Assembly (NCBI GenBank): GCA_903927965.1
Contig: CAIYPA010000407.1
Coordinates: forward strand, 1 to 38,511
Direction: 5' to 3'
Length of the DNA: 38,511 bases
Source of the DNA: an uncultured Bacteroidia bacterium
GTDB lineage: Bacteria; Bacteroidota; Bacteroidia; Bacteroidales; Prolixibacteraceae
Positions 1 through 8,449 of the stretch are shown in pieces. A model generated the notes under the pieces. It saw nothing but the letters and a program-made list of their open reading frames with translations, ran no database searches and was not told the DNA's origin. Both the position numbers and the translations under genes were made by a program. Position 1 is the stretch's first letter. Every line of letters begins with the position of its first letter.

Positions 1-504
1 ACAAAGTGGTTTATTGTTTGTCTCAGCCGGAAAAGTGATAAAGAACGCGCCACCAGATTTTATCAGGCGTTAAAAGACCTTGGATCAGAAGGGATTATGG
101 GTGATCTTGACGATGGGCCAAGTCAAAATCCCATCGGGAATAAAGTTGTTGAGGATTTGATCATGGATTTATTGCCCCTGCGACATTATGACATGATTAT
201 CACCCATAATCCTTCAGGGGAATATACACGGCACCTCAGGCATGAGGAGACCAGCAATGCAGTGGTGAGACTTTGGAATTCCAATCAGATCATTGCCAGG
301 GAACTTTGGACATTTGCCTATGAGGATGGAAATAAAGCTTATTATCCCAGGCCGATTCAAAGTGCCACACTCTATCAGAAACTTACGAAACAAATCTGGT
401 TCAGAAAATACCAGGTCATTACAGAAACCTATGGTTTTGAACCGAATAGCTGGGAAGCACGCACAACACCACAGGCTGAGGCATTCCAGCAATTGTTCAG
501 ATAA
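1..504 (+). CDS. PIG-L (LmbE-like) family deacetylase, 5'-truncated
   Basis: The reading frame is open from the first base, so the N-terminus lies outside the window; 167 residues remain. The segment THNPSGEYTRHLRHEE, roughly residues 65-80 of the visible part, matches the second metal-binding region of PIG-L/LmbE N-deacetylases, where an HxxH pair (here HLRH) helps hold zinc. The first zinc motif (PHPDDE-like) would be upstream and cannot be checked. Family members remove acetyl groups from N-acetylglucosaminyl substrates such as glycolipids or thiol precursors. It is followed 39 bp downstream by a GT4 glycosyltransferase, so the two probably act on the same glycoconjugate. The family call is fairly safe; the substrate is unknown. 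Confidence 0.7.
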   Translation, partial: TKWFIVCLSRKSDKERATRFYQALKDLGSEGIMGDLDDGPSQNPIGNKVVEDLIMDLLPLRHYDMIITHNPSGEYTRHLRHEETSNAVVRLWNSNQIIARELWTFAYEDGNKAYYPRPIQSATLYQKLTKQIWFRKYQVITETYGFEPNSWEARTTPQAEAFQQLFR

Positions 505-543
505 TAAAATATTCAACATATTAGTAATTAATAACTTATAAGG

Positions 544-1686
544 ATGAAAGTACTTGTTATGTACGATTACCCACCTTCCCCAGGTGGGCTTGCAACCCAG
601 GGTGACCTTCTTTACCAGGGTCTTACAGAATTGGGCGTTGATGTCCATGCTGTTCATTTGGAATCGGCACAGGAGAAAGAATGGTATTACAAATGGTTTA
701 AACCGGATGTAGCCGTGGGAGTGGGTTACTGGGGATACACGCCAAATTTGATCCTTCATCCCCAACATTTTGGAATTCAGCCGGTCCCATGGCTTGTTGC
801 CGATGGTTATATCGCTAATTATCAGGAAGTACTGAACAAGCTACCTTTAATTCTTGTGACTTCCAACTGGGTAAAAGAGATGTATGTTCGTGACGGGATC
901 AGTGGGGATAACATTATTGTTTTGCCTGTGGGATGCAATACGGATGATTTCAGGCCACGCCGGATGGATGATCCAAAAATTGAATCTGTGCGCGAATCGC
1001 TGGGTGTATTACCGGATGAACTGATGATCCTGACTGTAGGTGGGGATGCTGCATCCAAAGGGGCGCAGGAGGTCATGCAGGCACTTGCGAAAATCGATAA
1101 ATATGCACCCAAATGGAAATACATCTGCAAGGTTTGGCCCCAACAACGGACACTGTTACAGAATCAGGCTGATCTTGAGCTCGCTGCCCAATTGGGAATC
1201 GCGGATAAAGTCACCTATACCACCAATACGATTTCCAGAAATTTTATGCCTTTCCTTGTGGGTGCCTGTGACATCTATGCTGCTCCTTCAAGACTTGAGG
1301 GTTTTGGTATGCCCCAGGTAGAGGCCGGAGCTTGTGGAAAACCGGTGGTCAGTATCAATGCGATGGGCATGTTGGATACCCTTATTCAGGGAGAAACTGC
1401 ATTTATGGCCGACGTAGCCAGACGAATTGTGGTGGGCGAGGTAACACTTGGGAAGGAATCGGGATTTGAGGACAATCACAAAGTGGTTTTCGATGTTCCA
1501 CGGACAGTTGATTACCGTGCAAGCGTCGAAGATATTGCCAAATATTTGCTGCAATTAATGAATGATGGGCAACTGTGTGATAAGATGGGGAAAGCCGGAA
1601 GGGAACGCGTTGTGGAAAATTTTGACTATCGTATTGTTGCAAAGAGATTTGTACAAATAATTAACGAAAAATTAGGAATTTTTTAA
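544..1686 (+). CDS. GT4-family (GT-B fold) glycosyltransferase
   Basis: A 380-residue protein beginning MKVLVMYDYPPSPGG, the usual first strand and glycine-rich loop of GT-B glycosyltransferases. The C-terminal half has the GT4 signature LEGFGMPQVEAGACG, with the E-x7-E pair at about Glu252 and Glu260 that contacts the nucleotide sugar, and a Rossmann strand TVGGDAASKG near residue 165. Length is normal for family 4. No signal peptide or membrane helix is visible, so it should be cytoplasmic. It sits between a PIG-L deacetylase and a GH100-like hydrolase in one transcriptional direction. GT4 followed by PIG-L recalls the MshA/MshB and BshA/BshB steps of mycothiol and bacillithiol synthesis, but general glycoconjugate synthesis is equally possible. 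Confidence 0.85.
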   Translation: MKVLVMYDYPPSPGGLATQGDLLYQGLTELGVDVHAVHLESAQEKEWYYKWFKPDVAVGVGYWGYTPNLILHPQHFGIQPVPWLVADGYIANYQEVLNKLPLILVTSNWVKEMYVRDGISGDNIIVLPVGCNTDDFRPRRMDDPKIESVRESLGVLPDELMILTVGGDAASKGAQEVMQALAKIDKYAPKWKYICKVWPQQRTLLQNQADLELAAQLGIADKVTYTTNTISRNFMPFLVGACDIYAAPSRLEGFGMPQVEAGACGKPVVSINAMGMLDTLIQGETAFMADVARRIVVGEVTLGKESGFEDNHKVVFDVPRTVDYRASVEDIAKYLLQLMNDGQLCDKMGKAGRERVVENFDYRIVAKRFVQIINEKLGIF

Positions 1687-1691
1687 TTGGA

Positions 1692-1713
1692 GAATCCGAT
1701 TTAAAACGGATTC
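1692..1713. other. Short hairpin just before the GH100-like gene
   Basis: GAATCCG and CGGATTC form a perfect 7-bp stem around an 8-nt AT-rich loop, ending five bases before the ATG at 1718. No T tract follows, so it does not look like a terminator. It could affect translation start of the next gene, or be chance. Confidence 0.35.
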
Positions 1714-1717
1714 GAAA

Positions 1718-2896
1718 ATGTTTAAAATTATGAAAACAGAAGACTGGAAGGAGATTGACGAGGCAAGAAAAGCAGCCATTGTTGTGCTGCTCCACAATTC
1801 CAGGGGCCCATTTATGGACCTCCCACGGACAGCAGGATGGGGATACCCTGAACCTTATACAAGGGATTTGATGTTTTCCATCCTGGGGATTGCTGTTTCC
1901 GGAAACACAAAGTTAATGGATAGCATCCGAAAGGTCCTTGAAACACTTGCACAAAACCAAACACCCAGGGGACATATCCCTTCATTGGTCCACGACATGG
2001 AAGATCGTGGCGCAAGCGACACAACCCCTTTGTTTTTACTCGGAGTGGGCATTTTCAGAAAAGTGACCGGCGAGATCTATTTTCTTGAGGATGCAGTCGA
2101 AAAAGCCCTGACGTGGATGGAATACCAAAGTCCTTCCGACCGGTTTCTTGTCGCTCAACAACCCACCAGCGATTGGCGTGACGAACAATGGGTAACAGGT
2201 TATGGATTGTTTGTAAATACATTGGTTTATAGTTATCTGCGGATATTGGGAAAGGAACAAAGGGCTAAATGTGTCTTGCACGAGATGAGCAGGTTCACCA
2301 TTACAGGTGGAACGATGCATAGTCATGTCCACGAAGGGCTTGTGGTGAAGCATAAACCTTACTATGCCTTTTGGTCCTACAAAATCCATAGCAGCGAACG
2401 TTTTGACCTGCTTGGGAATAGCCTTGCAATTCTTGCCGGTATTGCTTCCCCTTCCAGGGCAGATGAAATGGTTTCGTGGATTGAGGAAGAGTGTGCGGCA
2501 ATGCAAAAACGGGGCGACCTGGCAGTTGACCTTCCCCCCAATTTCTTCCCTTATATCAATCCCGAAGACCCTGACTGGCATCAAAGATATACCTTGTTTA
2601 ACAAGCCAGGGGAATACCATAATGGGGGTATCTGGCCATTTATTTGTGGGATTTATGTCGCTGCATTGGTTGCTGCAAAAAGATATACGCTTGCTGCCGA
2701 AAAACTGTTGGTCCTTACCCGATGCATCAAATTGTCAACGACAGGGGAGGTCAGCTACGGTTTTAACGAATGGATCAAGGCCCAGAATGGACAACCAATG
2801 GGCCAGGACTGGCAAACATGGAGTGCCGCACTCTATTTGTATGCCGTTAAATGTGTAGAAGAAAAACGAACCCCATTTTTTGATGAGATCAGATGA
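1718..2896 (+). CDS. GH100-like (alkaline/neutral invertase-like) six-hairpin glycosidase
   Basis: 392 residues without a signal peptide. Motifs recalling GH100 alkaline/neutral invertases occur in the family's order: YTRDLMFSILG near residue 47, DTTPLFLLGVG near 105, DWRDEQWVTGYG near 149, RFDLLGNSLAILA near 228, GEYHNGGIWPF near 298 and QDWQTWSAALYLYA near the C-terminus. Such proteins have an (alpha/alpha)6 barrel; characterised members hydrolyse sucrose, but bacterial relatives are often labelled amylo-alpha-1,6-glucosidase without proof. It is shorter than plant invertases, which have N-terminal extensions. Translation may instead start at the Met at 1730. Its stop overlaps the next start (ATGA). 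The glycosidase fold is likely; the substrate is uncertain. Confidence 0.7.
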   Translation: MFKIMKTEDWKEIDEARKAAIVVLLHNSRGPFMDLPRTAGWGYPEPYTRDLMFSILGIAVSGNTKLMDSIRKVLETLAQNQTPRGHIPSLVHDMEDRGASDTTPLFLLGVGIFRKVTGEIYFLEDAVEKALTWMEYQSPSDRFLVAQQPTSDWRDEQWVTGYGLFVNTLVYSYLRILGKEQRAKCVLHEMSRFTITGGTMHSHVHEGLVVKHKPYYAFWSYKIHSSERFDLLGNSLAILAGIASPSRADEMVSWIEEECAAMQKRGDLAVDLPPNFFPYINPEDPDWHQRYTLFNKPGEYHNGGIWPFICGIYVAALVAAKRYTLAAEKLLVLTRCIKLSTTGEVSYGFNEWIKAQNGQPMGQDWQTWSAALYLYAVKCVEEKRTPFFDEIR

Positions 2897-3675
2897 ATAC
2901 CCGGATACTTATTTTTCTTATAATCTTTTTGATCACTTTAAATACCAAAGCTCAGAAAGTTATAATTCCTAATTTTAAAAAGGATATAGTTTTTTCGGCA
3001 GGAGAAAACCTGACTTATCAGATACGTTATGGTATTATTGTGGCCGGGATTACCAGATTTTCGCTCACCGACACCCTATATCAAGGGCAACCTGTCTTTC
3101 ATGCCGTGGCGATAGGTCAAACTACAGGACTTGCGGATAAATTATACAGTGTCAAGGATATTTATGAAAGTTGGTTCAATAAAAAATCAACTCTCCCTTA
3201 TAAGCAGATTCGTAATATCAGTGAAGGAAAGTATGACCTTTACAACGAGGTAACTTACAATAGGAAAAACAACACTGTAACGTCCAAACTATCTGGTGTC
3301 CATGCAGTCCCTGCAAAAATACTGGATTTAACTTCAGCATTCTACTATATTCGGCGTCTCGATTTTTCTAAAGTAGATGAAGGGGATACGATTTCTATCA
3401 ATATGTATTTTGCCGATGCAATTTATCCTTTTCAATTCAACTATTTGGGGATGGAAACGGTCAAAACAAAATTTGGGATGATGAATTGCCTGAAGATTTG
3501 CCCTATTGTTGAAGTCGGGCGGATGTTTAAAAACAATGACGATGTGACGATCTGGTTTACAGGTGATAAGAATTGCCTTCCTGTTGAAATCAAGATGGAT
3601 ATCCGAAATGTTGGTACTGTCCATTTAAAACTGATTGAGTTCGAAAATATTTCAAATCTATTGACCATTGAATGA
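2893..3675 (+). CDS. DUF3108 family exported protein
   Basis: 260 residues starting with a signal peptide (hydrophobic segment to about residue 18, probable cleavage after TKAQ). The body fits DUF3108: an opening strand FSAGENLTYQIRYGIIVAGITRFSL, the SVKDIYESWFN segment, and the late VTIWFTGDKNCLPVEIKMDIRNVGTVHLKL strands. DUF3108 proteins are predicted periplasmic beta-rich proteins of unknown function. The start codon overlaps the stop of the GH100-like gene by four bases (ATGA), so translation is probably coupled and the protein belongs to the glycan operon. It ends 20 bp from the convergent AsmA-like gene. Confidence 0.75.
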   Translation: MNTRILIFLIIFLITLNTKAQKVIIPNFKKDIVFSAGENLTYQIRYGIIVAGITRFSLTDTLYQGQPVFHAVAIGQTTGLADKLYSVKDIYESWFNKKSTLPYKQIRNISEGKYDLYNEVTYNRKNNTVTSKLSGVHAVPAKILDLTSAFYYIRRLDFSKVDEGDTISINMYFADAIYPFQFNYLGMETVKTKFGMMNCLKICPIVEVGRMFKNNDDVTIWFTGDKNCLPVEIKMDIRNVGTVHLKLIEFENISNLLTIE

Positions 3676-3695
3676 TCGTTAAATGGTGATTGGGC

Positions 3696-5270
3696 TCATT
3701 TTTCTGGTTTCTTGGTGAGGCTCGATTTTATCCCTGTCAGGATTGATTTAAAGCAATAGTTGATGATAAACCTTTCGGGATCCCTTTTGTAGTCAATGAT
3801 CCCTTTTCTGACTTCCTTATTGGGATTAGGATTTGAATCCATTACTTTAATGTTTGCAAACAATGACATGACCCTGGCTTTTAAGCCAGTTGTATCATTT
3901 GTCTGTTTGTTTTTAACTGCCAGGACCAATCCATGATAACGCAGTACCATACTCCCATCGGCTTTGAAATTGTTGGCCTTAAAGCTAAAATGCATCGCAT
4001 CGATTTTGCCCGATGTTGCATAAACAAAGGCATTGTTCCCCAGCATTGGGTTCAGGTCGCTTGCATTCATTCCCGAAAGGCTACCGTTCACGGAAAAAGC
4101 ATTCGAACGGTCGAATATCCTGCTTTTTAACGAAATGGACAGCTTTCCTTTCCCCATCAGCAAAGCTTCAGCATTTAATTGTGAATAAGCCTTTTCGGTT
4201 TTATAGGCTGTATCATTTGTTATTTTGTAAAGCCTTAATTTTATTTGGTCGAAGCTGATCATTCCAGGTTCATCTGCTTTTTTTACCTGCTCGGTATAAG
4301 TGATATTTCCATTCATAACTGCAACAGAATCAATGTTGACCAATCCATTATAATCATAGATCATGTCCTGAAGAGCCGGTTTCCTGACATGGTTAAATAC
4401 CTTGCGTTTATCCCGGTAGGCTTTCATATCCATTTTGTCGATTTCAACATAGGAACAGGTTAGGTTTCCAGAATTCAGGTAAACAATGGGAGAAAAACCA
4501 CGGAAGAAAATTCCATTGAATACAGCTTCTATCCGGTCTGTTTCGAATTTCCGGCGAGCATTAAAATCGTAATTGTTAAAATTGGGGTGAATTGAAAAAC
4601 TGTCTGCCCTTAAATTCCCAGGCTTATTACTATAAGCAATTCCGCTTAATTGATAGGTGAACACGCTGTCGGACGCAACAGCAACAAGTTCTTTTGCTGC
4701 AAAATCAAAATTTTTAATGGTATTTAGGTCAACGGTATCATTTTTTTCCAAAAACAAGTCGAATATATGCAAAACTCCATCTTTCAGGGAATAAGTATTT
4801 GATTTTGAATCACTTTCTATTGCAAGGTTTACTTTGTCAAGAAACAGGTTACCGATTTTAAGTTGAATACCTGAAATGATTGGTTTTTCTTTCTTTGACG
4901 AAAACGGTTTTTTACCTTTCAGGTTACAATTTCCAATTTTGACCGACCCAATCTCTATATCTTTGTTTAATAGAGCTTTGATGATATTAATCCGATTAAT
5001 GCTGATGGAAGTGATTTCACCTTTTAAACTACTTGTATCCCCGATTGCCTGCTTGGGGGAAATTTCAATTTTATCAATCTCTATATTGGATGCGAATGTG
5101 GAGATATGGACTTTGTTAATTTGAATGAGATAATTTTCAGACCTGGAATTAAAGGTGCCTTCAATTTTTTTGATCAACCAAGGCTCAAAAAGAGTTTTTG
5201 CGATAAAAAACAGCATCAGTACCAATATGATCAACCCAATGAATATTTTTATTGATAATCTTATTTTCAT
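3696..5270 (-). CDS. AsmA-like membrane-anchored periplasmic protein
   Basis: 524 residues from the chosen start MKIRLSIK at 5270; the open frame runs to 5327, but its extra N-terminus lacks the features of a signal anchor. One transmembrane helix (about residues 8-26) is followed by long beta-rich sequence typical of AsmA/TamB-type lipid-transfer relatives: repeated short strands of the form INKVHISTF, IEIDKIEIS and IEIGSVKIGNCNLKG, and a late segment FSVNGSLSGMNASDLNPML that resembles the AsmA C-terminal region. Such proteins bridge inner and outer membranes and influence lipid homeostasis. It is transcribed alone, with a CATCTTTG -7 box 40 bp upstream of the chosen start. Family assignment rests on architecture and a few motifs. 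Confidence 0.6.
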   Translation of the reverse strand: MKIRLSIKIFIGLIILVLMLFFIAKTLFEPWLIKKIEGTFNSRSENYLIQINKVHISTFASNIEIDKIEISPKQAIGDTSSLKGEITSISINRINIIKALLNKDIEIGSVKIGNCNLKGKKPFSSKKEKPIISGIQLKIGNLFLDKVNLAIESDSKSNTYSLKDGVLHIFDLFLEKNDTVDLNTIKNFDFAAKELVAVASDSVFTYQLSGIAYSNKPGNLRADSFSIHPNFNNYDFNARRKFETDRIEAVFNGIFFRGFSPIVYLNSGNLTCSYVEIDKMDMKAYRDKRKVFNHVRKPALQDMIYDYNGLVNIDSVAVMNGNITYTEQVKKADEPGMISFDQIKLRLYKITNDTAYKTEKAYSQLNAEALLMGKGKLSISLKSRIFDRSNAFSVNGSLSGMNASDLNPMLGNNAFVYATSGKIDAMHFSFKANNFKADGSMVLRYHGLVLAVKNKQTNDTTGLKARVMSLFANIKVMDSNPNPNKEVRKGIIDYKRDPERFIINYCFKSILTGIKSSLTKKPEK

Positions 5271-5310
5271 GGCAGTGAGTAACTTATAAGTATTTGAATT
5301 TCTGTATGTA

Positions 5311-5377
5311 CAAAGATGCACAGGCATGTTGGCAAACCACTTATATAATTATTAAAAAGAGTATCAACTTTCATAGA
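5311..5377 (-). promoter_or_regulatory. Weak seventh match to the fixed-spacing promoter, before the AsmA-like gene
   Basis: On the minus strand TATAA (5341-5345) is followed after exactly 26 bp by TTTG of a CATCTTTG -7 box (5311-5318), and preceded after exactly 20 bp by TCTATGAAAGTT (5366-5377), which keeps only about 7 of 12 bases of the consensus. The -7 box is credible and 40 bp from the start codon. Membership in the regulon is doubtful because the first half-site is poor and TATAA is common in AT-rich DNA. Confidence 0.3.
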
Positions 5378-5384
5378 TTAGGTC

Positions 5385-5392
5385 TATATTTA
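5385..5392 (+). promoter_or_regulatory. Possible -7 box of the AlbA_2 gene
   Basis: TATATTTA fits TAnnTTTG at seven of eight positions and lies 67 bp before the ATG at 5460. No clear -33 box at the right distance was found, so this is only a candidate. Confidence 0.25.
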
Positions 5393-5459
5393 CAAAGGAT
5401 TTTATTCAAATCCTGAGCATTATCTGGGTTTGCTATTAATATGTTAAAAATGGGAATGC

Positions 5460-6668
5460 ATGTTGTCCGTAGCTGAGGTAAAAGTGTTAATGAAGGATAT
5501 GGAATCAGATCGGGTTGAAAGGACAATTTCTTTTAAAGAGGATAAATTGGGCCCTGCCACCTGTGCTTTTTCGAACGATTTTTCAAATCACAAAAAGCCT
5601 GGTTATATACTACTTGGAGTCAATGATGACGGCACAGTGAATGGTATGACGATTGGTGACGAGGAATTGCAAAAAATAGGAAATGTAAAATCCAATGGAA
5701 ATGTATTGCCTCAACCTTCGTTAATTGTAAGTCCGGTATTTAAAATCGATGGTGGTGATGTTGTTGTAGTTGAGGTTCAACCATCATCTTATCCACCTGT
5801 CCGATATGATGGGAGATGTTGGATTCGGATAGGACCAAGAAAAAGTAAGGCAACCATTGAAGAAGAAAGGATGCTTACTGAAAGGCGGAGTTCATTGACG
5901 AAGGCATTTGATGTCCGGCCCTGTTTGGGATCATCTATCAGTGATTTAAATACCGATCTGTTCAAGACATTCTATCTGCCAAAAGCCATTGATGCTGAGA
6001 CGTTGAAACAAAATAACAGGGACATAAAGCAACAATTGGCATCTTTGCGGTTTTATGATCTTGTGAACGATTGCCCGACCAATGCTGGAATAATTTTATT
6101 TTCAGAACGGCCAACATATTATATTCCAGGAGCTTATATTCAATATGTCAAAATTCCATCCGCAGAAATAATACCAGGAATCGAATTTGAAAAAGAGTTC
6201 AAAAAATGCCTTTGCCTCGATTTGTTAAACATTGATGAGTTTATACAATCGGTGATCATCAAGAAAAGCCTAATACAAAAACCCGATAGCATGCAGGAGC
6301 AGATTATCTATAATTACCCGCTTTGGTCGATCAGGGAATTGATCTTTAATGCTGTTATCCATCGGAACTATGAGACAAATGCCCCTATTCTGATTTATGA
6401 ATTTACTGACAGGATAGAAATCAAAAATTCTGGTTATCTGTTTGGACAAGTCAATCAGTACAATTTTCCAAATTTAAGTGATTATCGGAATATGGAAATT
6501 GCCGAATCGCTTAAAACTTTGGGTTATATCAATAAGTTTAATTTTGGTATAAATACTGCAATCAAGTATTTAAGGGACAACAACAATCCTGATCCTATTT
6601 TTGATTTGTCACTGGTTACTGCGATGAAGGTTACGATCTCAATCAGCAATAACTGGAAACATCGGTAA
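5460..6668 (+). CDS. Schlafen/AlbA_2 domain putative regulator with ATPase-like C-terminus
   Basis: 402 residues, cytoplasmic. Residues 15-130 resemble the AlbA_2 (Schlafen, divergent AAA_4) domain: ERTISFKED, a conserved GYILLGVNDDGTVNG strand-turn, then VVVVEVQPSSYPPVRYDGRCWIRIG. Around residues 290-400 the pattern SIRELIFNAVIHRNYETNAPI matches the N-box of the HATPase_c_4 domain that usually follows it, with IEIKNSGYLFGQVN downstream. Such proteins are commonly annotated as ATP-dependent helicase or transcriptional regulator, without firm function; some belong to phage-defence loci. Its 3' end lies 4 bp from the convergent mlaD-like gene. The gene is monocistronic. Confidence 0.75.
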   Translation: MLSVAEVKVLMKDMESDRVERTISFKEDKLGPATCAFSNDFSNHKKPGYILLGVNDDGTVNGMTIGDEELQKIGNVKSNGNVLPQPSLIVSPVFKIDGGDVVVVEVQPSSYPPVRYDGRCWIRIGPRKSKATIEEERMLTERRSSLTKAFDVRPCLGSSISDLNTDLFKTFYLPKAIDAETLKQNNRDIKQQLASLRFYDLVNDCPTNAGIILFSERPTYYIPGAYIQYVKIPSAEIIPGIEFEKEFKKCLCLDLLNIDEFIQSVIIKKSLIQKPDSMQEQIIYNYPLWSIRELIFNAVIHRNYETNAPILIYEFTDRIEIKNSGYLFGQVNQYNFPNLSDYRNMEIAESLKTLGYINKFNFGINTAIKYLRDNNNPDPIFDLSLVTAMKVTISISNNWKHR

Positions 6669-6672
6669 ATTA

Positions 6673-7665
6673 TTACTTCAAAGCCTCCCTTACTTGGTTT
6701 CTGGGTTCTTTAACATATTTGGCTTTTTTCCTGAAAAAATTCCGCAACAAAAAATTGTGCTGTACTGCCTCAAGATCATCGTCCAACTTTATAGAACTGC
6801 TTTTTGCGTTCTTCATTGTCTCTTTCAATTGGGTCCCGGCTTCTTCATTATAGAGCAATACGCCCAAAGCTGTTTTTGGATTGCTTCCTGCAAGTTTAAG
6901 TGTTGATATAAAGGCACTTGCTGTATCTGTTATTTGATGTAAAGTCAGTACGGAAGCCTTTAATGATTTGAATAAAATTGTATCAGTGGTCAATTCATTG
7001 GCCAATGTGCCTTTTTTGTTCAATCCCGAACCATAAGCCGCCAGGGAGCCCATCAACTCGTTTGCTTTCAACGAAGCCCCTTCAAGTGATTTGGATGCTA
7101 TGCTGATGCTTTGATATAATGAACTATCCTTCAGTAGTTTGCCAATAGTTCCTTCGCCGCCTGCTAATTTTGAGGTAATTGTTTTCACATTGGCAGTGAT
7201 GGCCAAAAGGTTCTTGTTGTTTTCCTGAAAAGTATTGACCATATCCTCGGAAGAGAACGTTTTTTCAACAGTTAAAGTGTCACCCACCCCAACTCCGGGA
7301 AACTCCTCTGTGCCACCATAAATCACCAGAATTTTATTCCCGATCAGCCCATCGTTGCTGATTTTGACTTTTGCATTCTTGCGGATGTATTTCTGTGCTT
7401 TGGACTGTATATTTAAACTGACCTCGACCTGTGATTTCCCAAAAAAATCAAGACTTTTTACAGTTCCAATTTTTAAGCCCGAAAACCAAACGTTGTTACC
7501 TGGCTGTAAACCATTCACATCGTCGAAGAACGAAACGATCTCCATTTTTCGGTTAAAAGTTTCCCGAAGGTTGCCGACAATGAGAATCCCGGCCAACAAA
7601 AAAGACAATCCAATGAAAATGAAAAGACCGACTATTACGGCATGTTTATTTGGTGAATCATTCAT
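6673..7665 (-). CDS. mlaD: MlaD-like MCE-domain lipid transport protein
   Basis: 330 residues with one N-terminal transmembrane helix (about 8-28) followed by an MCE domain (about 35-125) containing VSFFDDVNGLQPGNNVWFSGLKIGTVKSLDF and the VKISNDGLIGNKILVIYGG strand. The rest is helical and polar. MCE proteins form hexameric rings in the periplasm that pass phospholipids between the membranes, anchored to an MlaE/MlaF ABC transporter. This one is longer than E. coli MlaD (about 180 residues), as is common in Bacteroidota. It is the last gene of the mlaE-mlaF-mlaD operon, 3 bp after mlaF. Confidence 0.88.
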   Translation of the reverse strand: MNDSPNKHAVIVGLFIFIGLSFLLAGILIVGNLRETFNRKMEIVSFFDDVNGLQPGNNVWFSGLKIGTVKSLDFFGKSQVEVSLNIQSKAQKYIRKNAKVKISNDGLIGNKILVIYGGTEEFPGVGVGDTLTVEKTFSSEDMVNTFQENNKNLLAITANVKTITSKLAGGEGTIGKLLKDSSLYQSISIASKSLEGASLKANELMGSLAAYGSGLNKKGTLANELTTDTILFKSLKASVLTLHQITDTASAFISTLKLAGSNPKTALGVLLYNEEAGTQLKETMKNAKSSSIKLDDDLEAVQHNFLLRNFFRKKAKYVKEPRNQVREALK

Positions 7666-7668
7666 GGT

Positions 7669-8445
7669 TTATTGTATAAAATTGTAATTAAAAAACCCTT
7701 TTACCTGCTCGTCATCGGTATCGAACACTTCGTCGAATTTCCCGATTTTCAGGAATCGCCCATCCAGCAGCATGGCAATCCGGTTGCTCGTATTTTTTGC
7801 ACAAGTCAGATCATGGGTTATGATGATGGAGCTTGTATTGTATTTTTGTTGAACTTCGTTGATTAATTCAATGATCTCGGTACTTGTGACCGGATCGAGA
7901 CCTGATGTTGGTTCATCGTACAACATGATTTGTGGCTTCAGGATCAATGTACGTGCAATACCGATCCTTTTTCGTTGGCCACCTGAAAGATCCGAAGGCA
8001 TCTGGTTTAGTTTATCCTTTAGTCCGACAGAATCGAGTATCTCTTCCGCAGCATCGTTCGCTTCACTTTTTGTCAGATTTTTCCGGTTCATCGTCAAAGG
8101 AAAAGTAAGGTTCTGAAGAACGTTCATGCTATCGTACAATGCACTGTTCTGAAATGAAAACCCAATATGCAAGCGCAAATCATCCAATTCTTTTCGATTT
8201 AACTGGTTGACATGTTTTCCAAGAACGACGACCTCGCCCCGATCGGGTTTGAGCAAGCCCACGATGATCTTGATCAAAACCGATTTTCCCGAACCCGATT
8301 TCCCAAGCACGGCGACATTTTCAGCTTTATAAAGATTAAAGTCGATCCCTTTCAGGACATCCAGGTCATCAAATGACTTATACAATCCGGTAATCGAAAT
8401 GACCGACTCCTCTTTATTGATGACATGTGGTTTGAATATTTGCAT
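7669..8445 (-). CDS. mlaF: MlaF-like ABC transporter ATP-binding protein
   Basis: 258 residues from the chosen Met at 8445 (MQIFKPH). The open frame could begin at 8484, but that would overlap the mlaE end at 8450; the internal Met leaves a 4-bp gap. Walker A is GKSGSGKS at about residues 48-55, the signature is LSGGQRKRIGIARTL, Walker B is IMLYDEPTSGLDP, and the switch His follows in IIITHD. The pattern fits the Mla/Ttg2A lineage that energises phospholipid transport through MlaE and the MCE protein. It lies tightly between mlaE and mlaD. Confidence 0.92.
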   Translation of the reverse strand: MQIFKPHVINKEESVISITGLYKSFDDLDVLKGIDFNLYKAENVAVLGKSGSGKSVLIKIIVGLLKPDRGEVVVLGKHVNQLNRKELDDLRLHIGFSFQNSALYDSMNVLQNLTFPLTMNRKNLTKSEANDAAEEILDSVGLKDKLNQMPSDLSGGQRKRIGIARTLILKPQIMLYDEPTSGLDPVTSTEIIELINEVQQKYNTSSIIITHDLTCAKNTSNRIAMLLDGRFLKIGKFDEVFDTDDEQVKGFFNYNFIQ

Positions 8446-8449
8446 TGCT

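Noticed and set aside
5341-5396. A plus-strand copy of the operator before the AlbA_2 gene
   Set aside because: The nearest TATCAA is 21 rather than 26 bp from the TTT of the candidate -7 box and no half-site lies 21 bp upstream.
5460-6668. Phage-defence island around the AlbA_2 protein
   Set aside because: The neighbours are housekeeping envelope genes; no nuclease, toxin or mobile element accompanies it.
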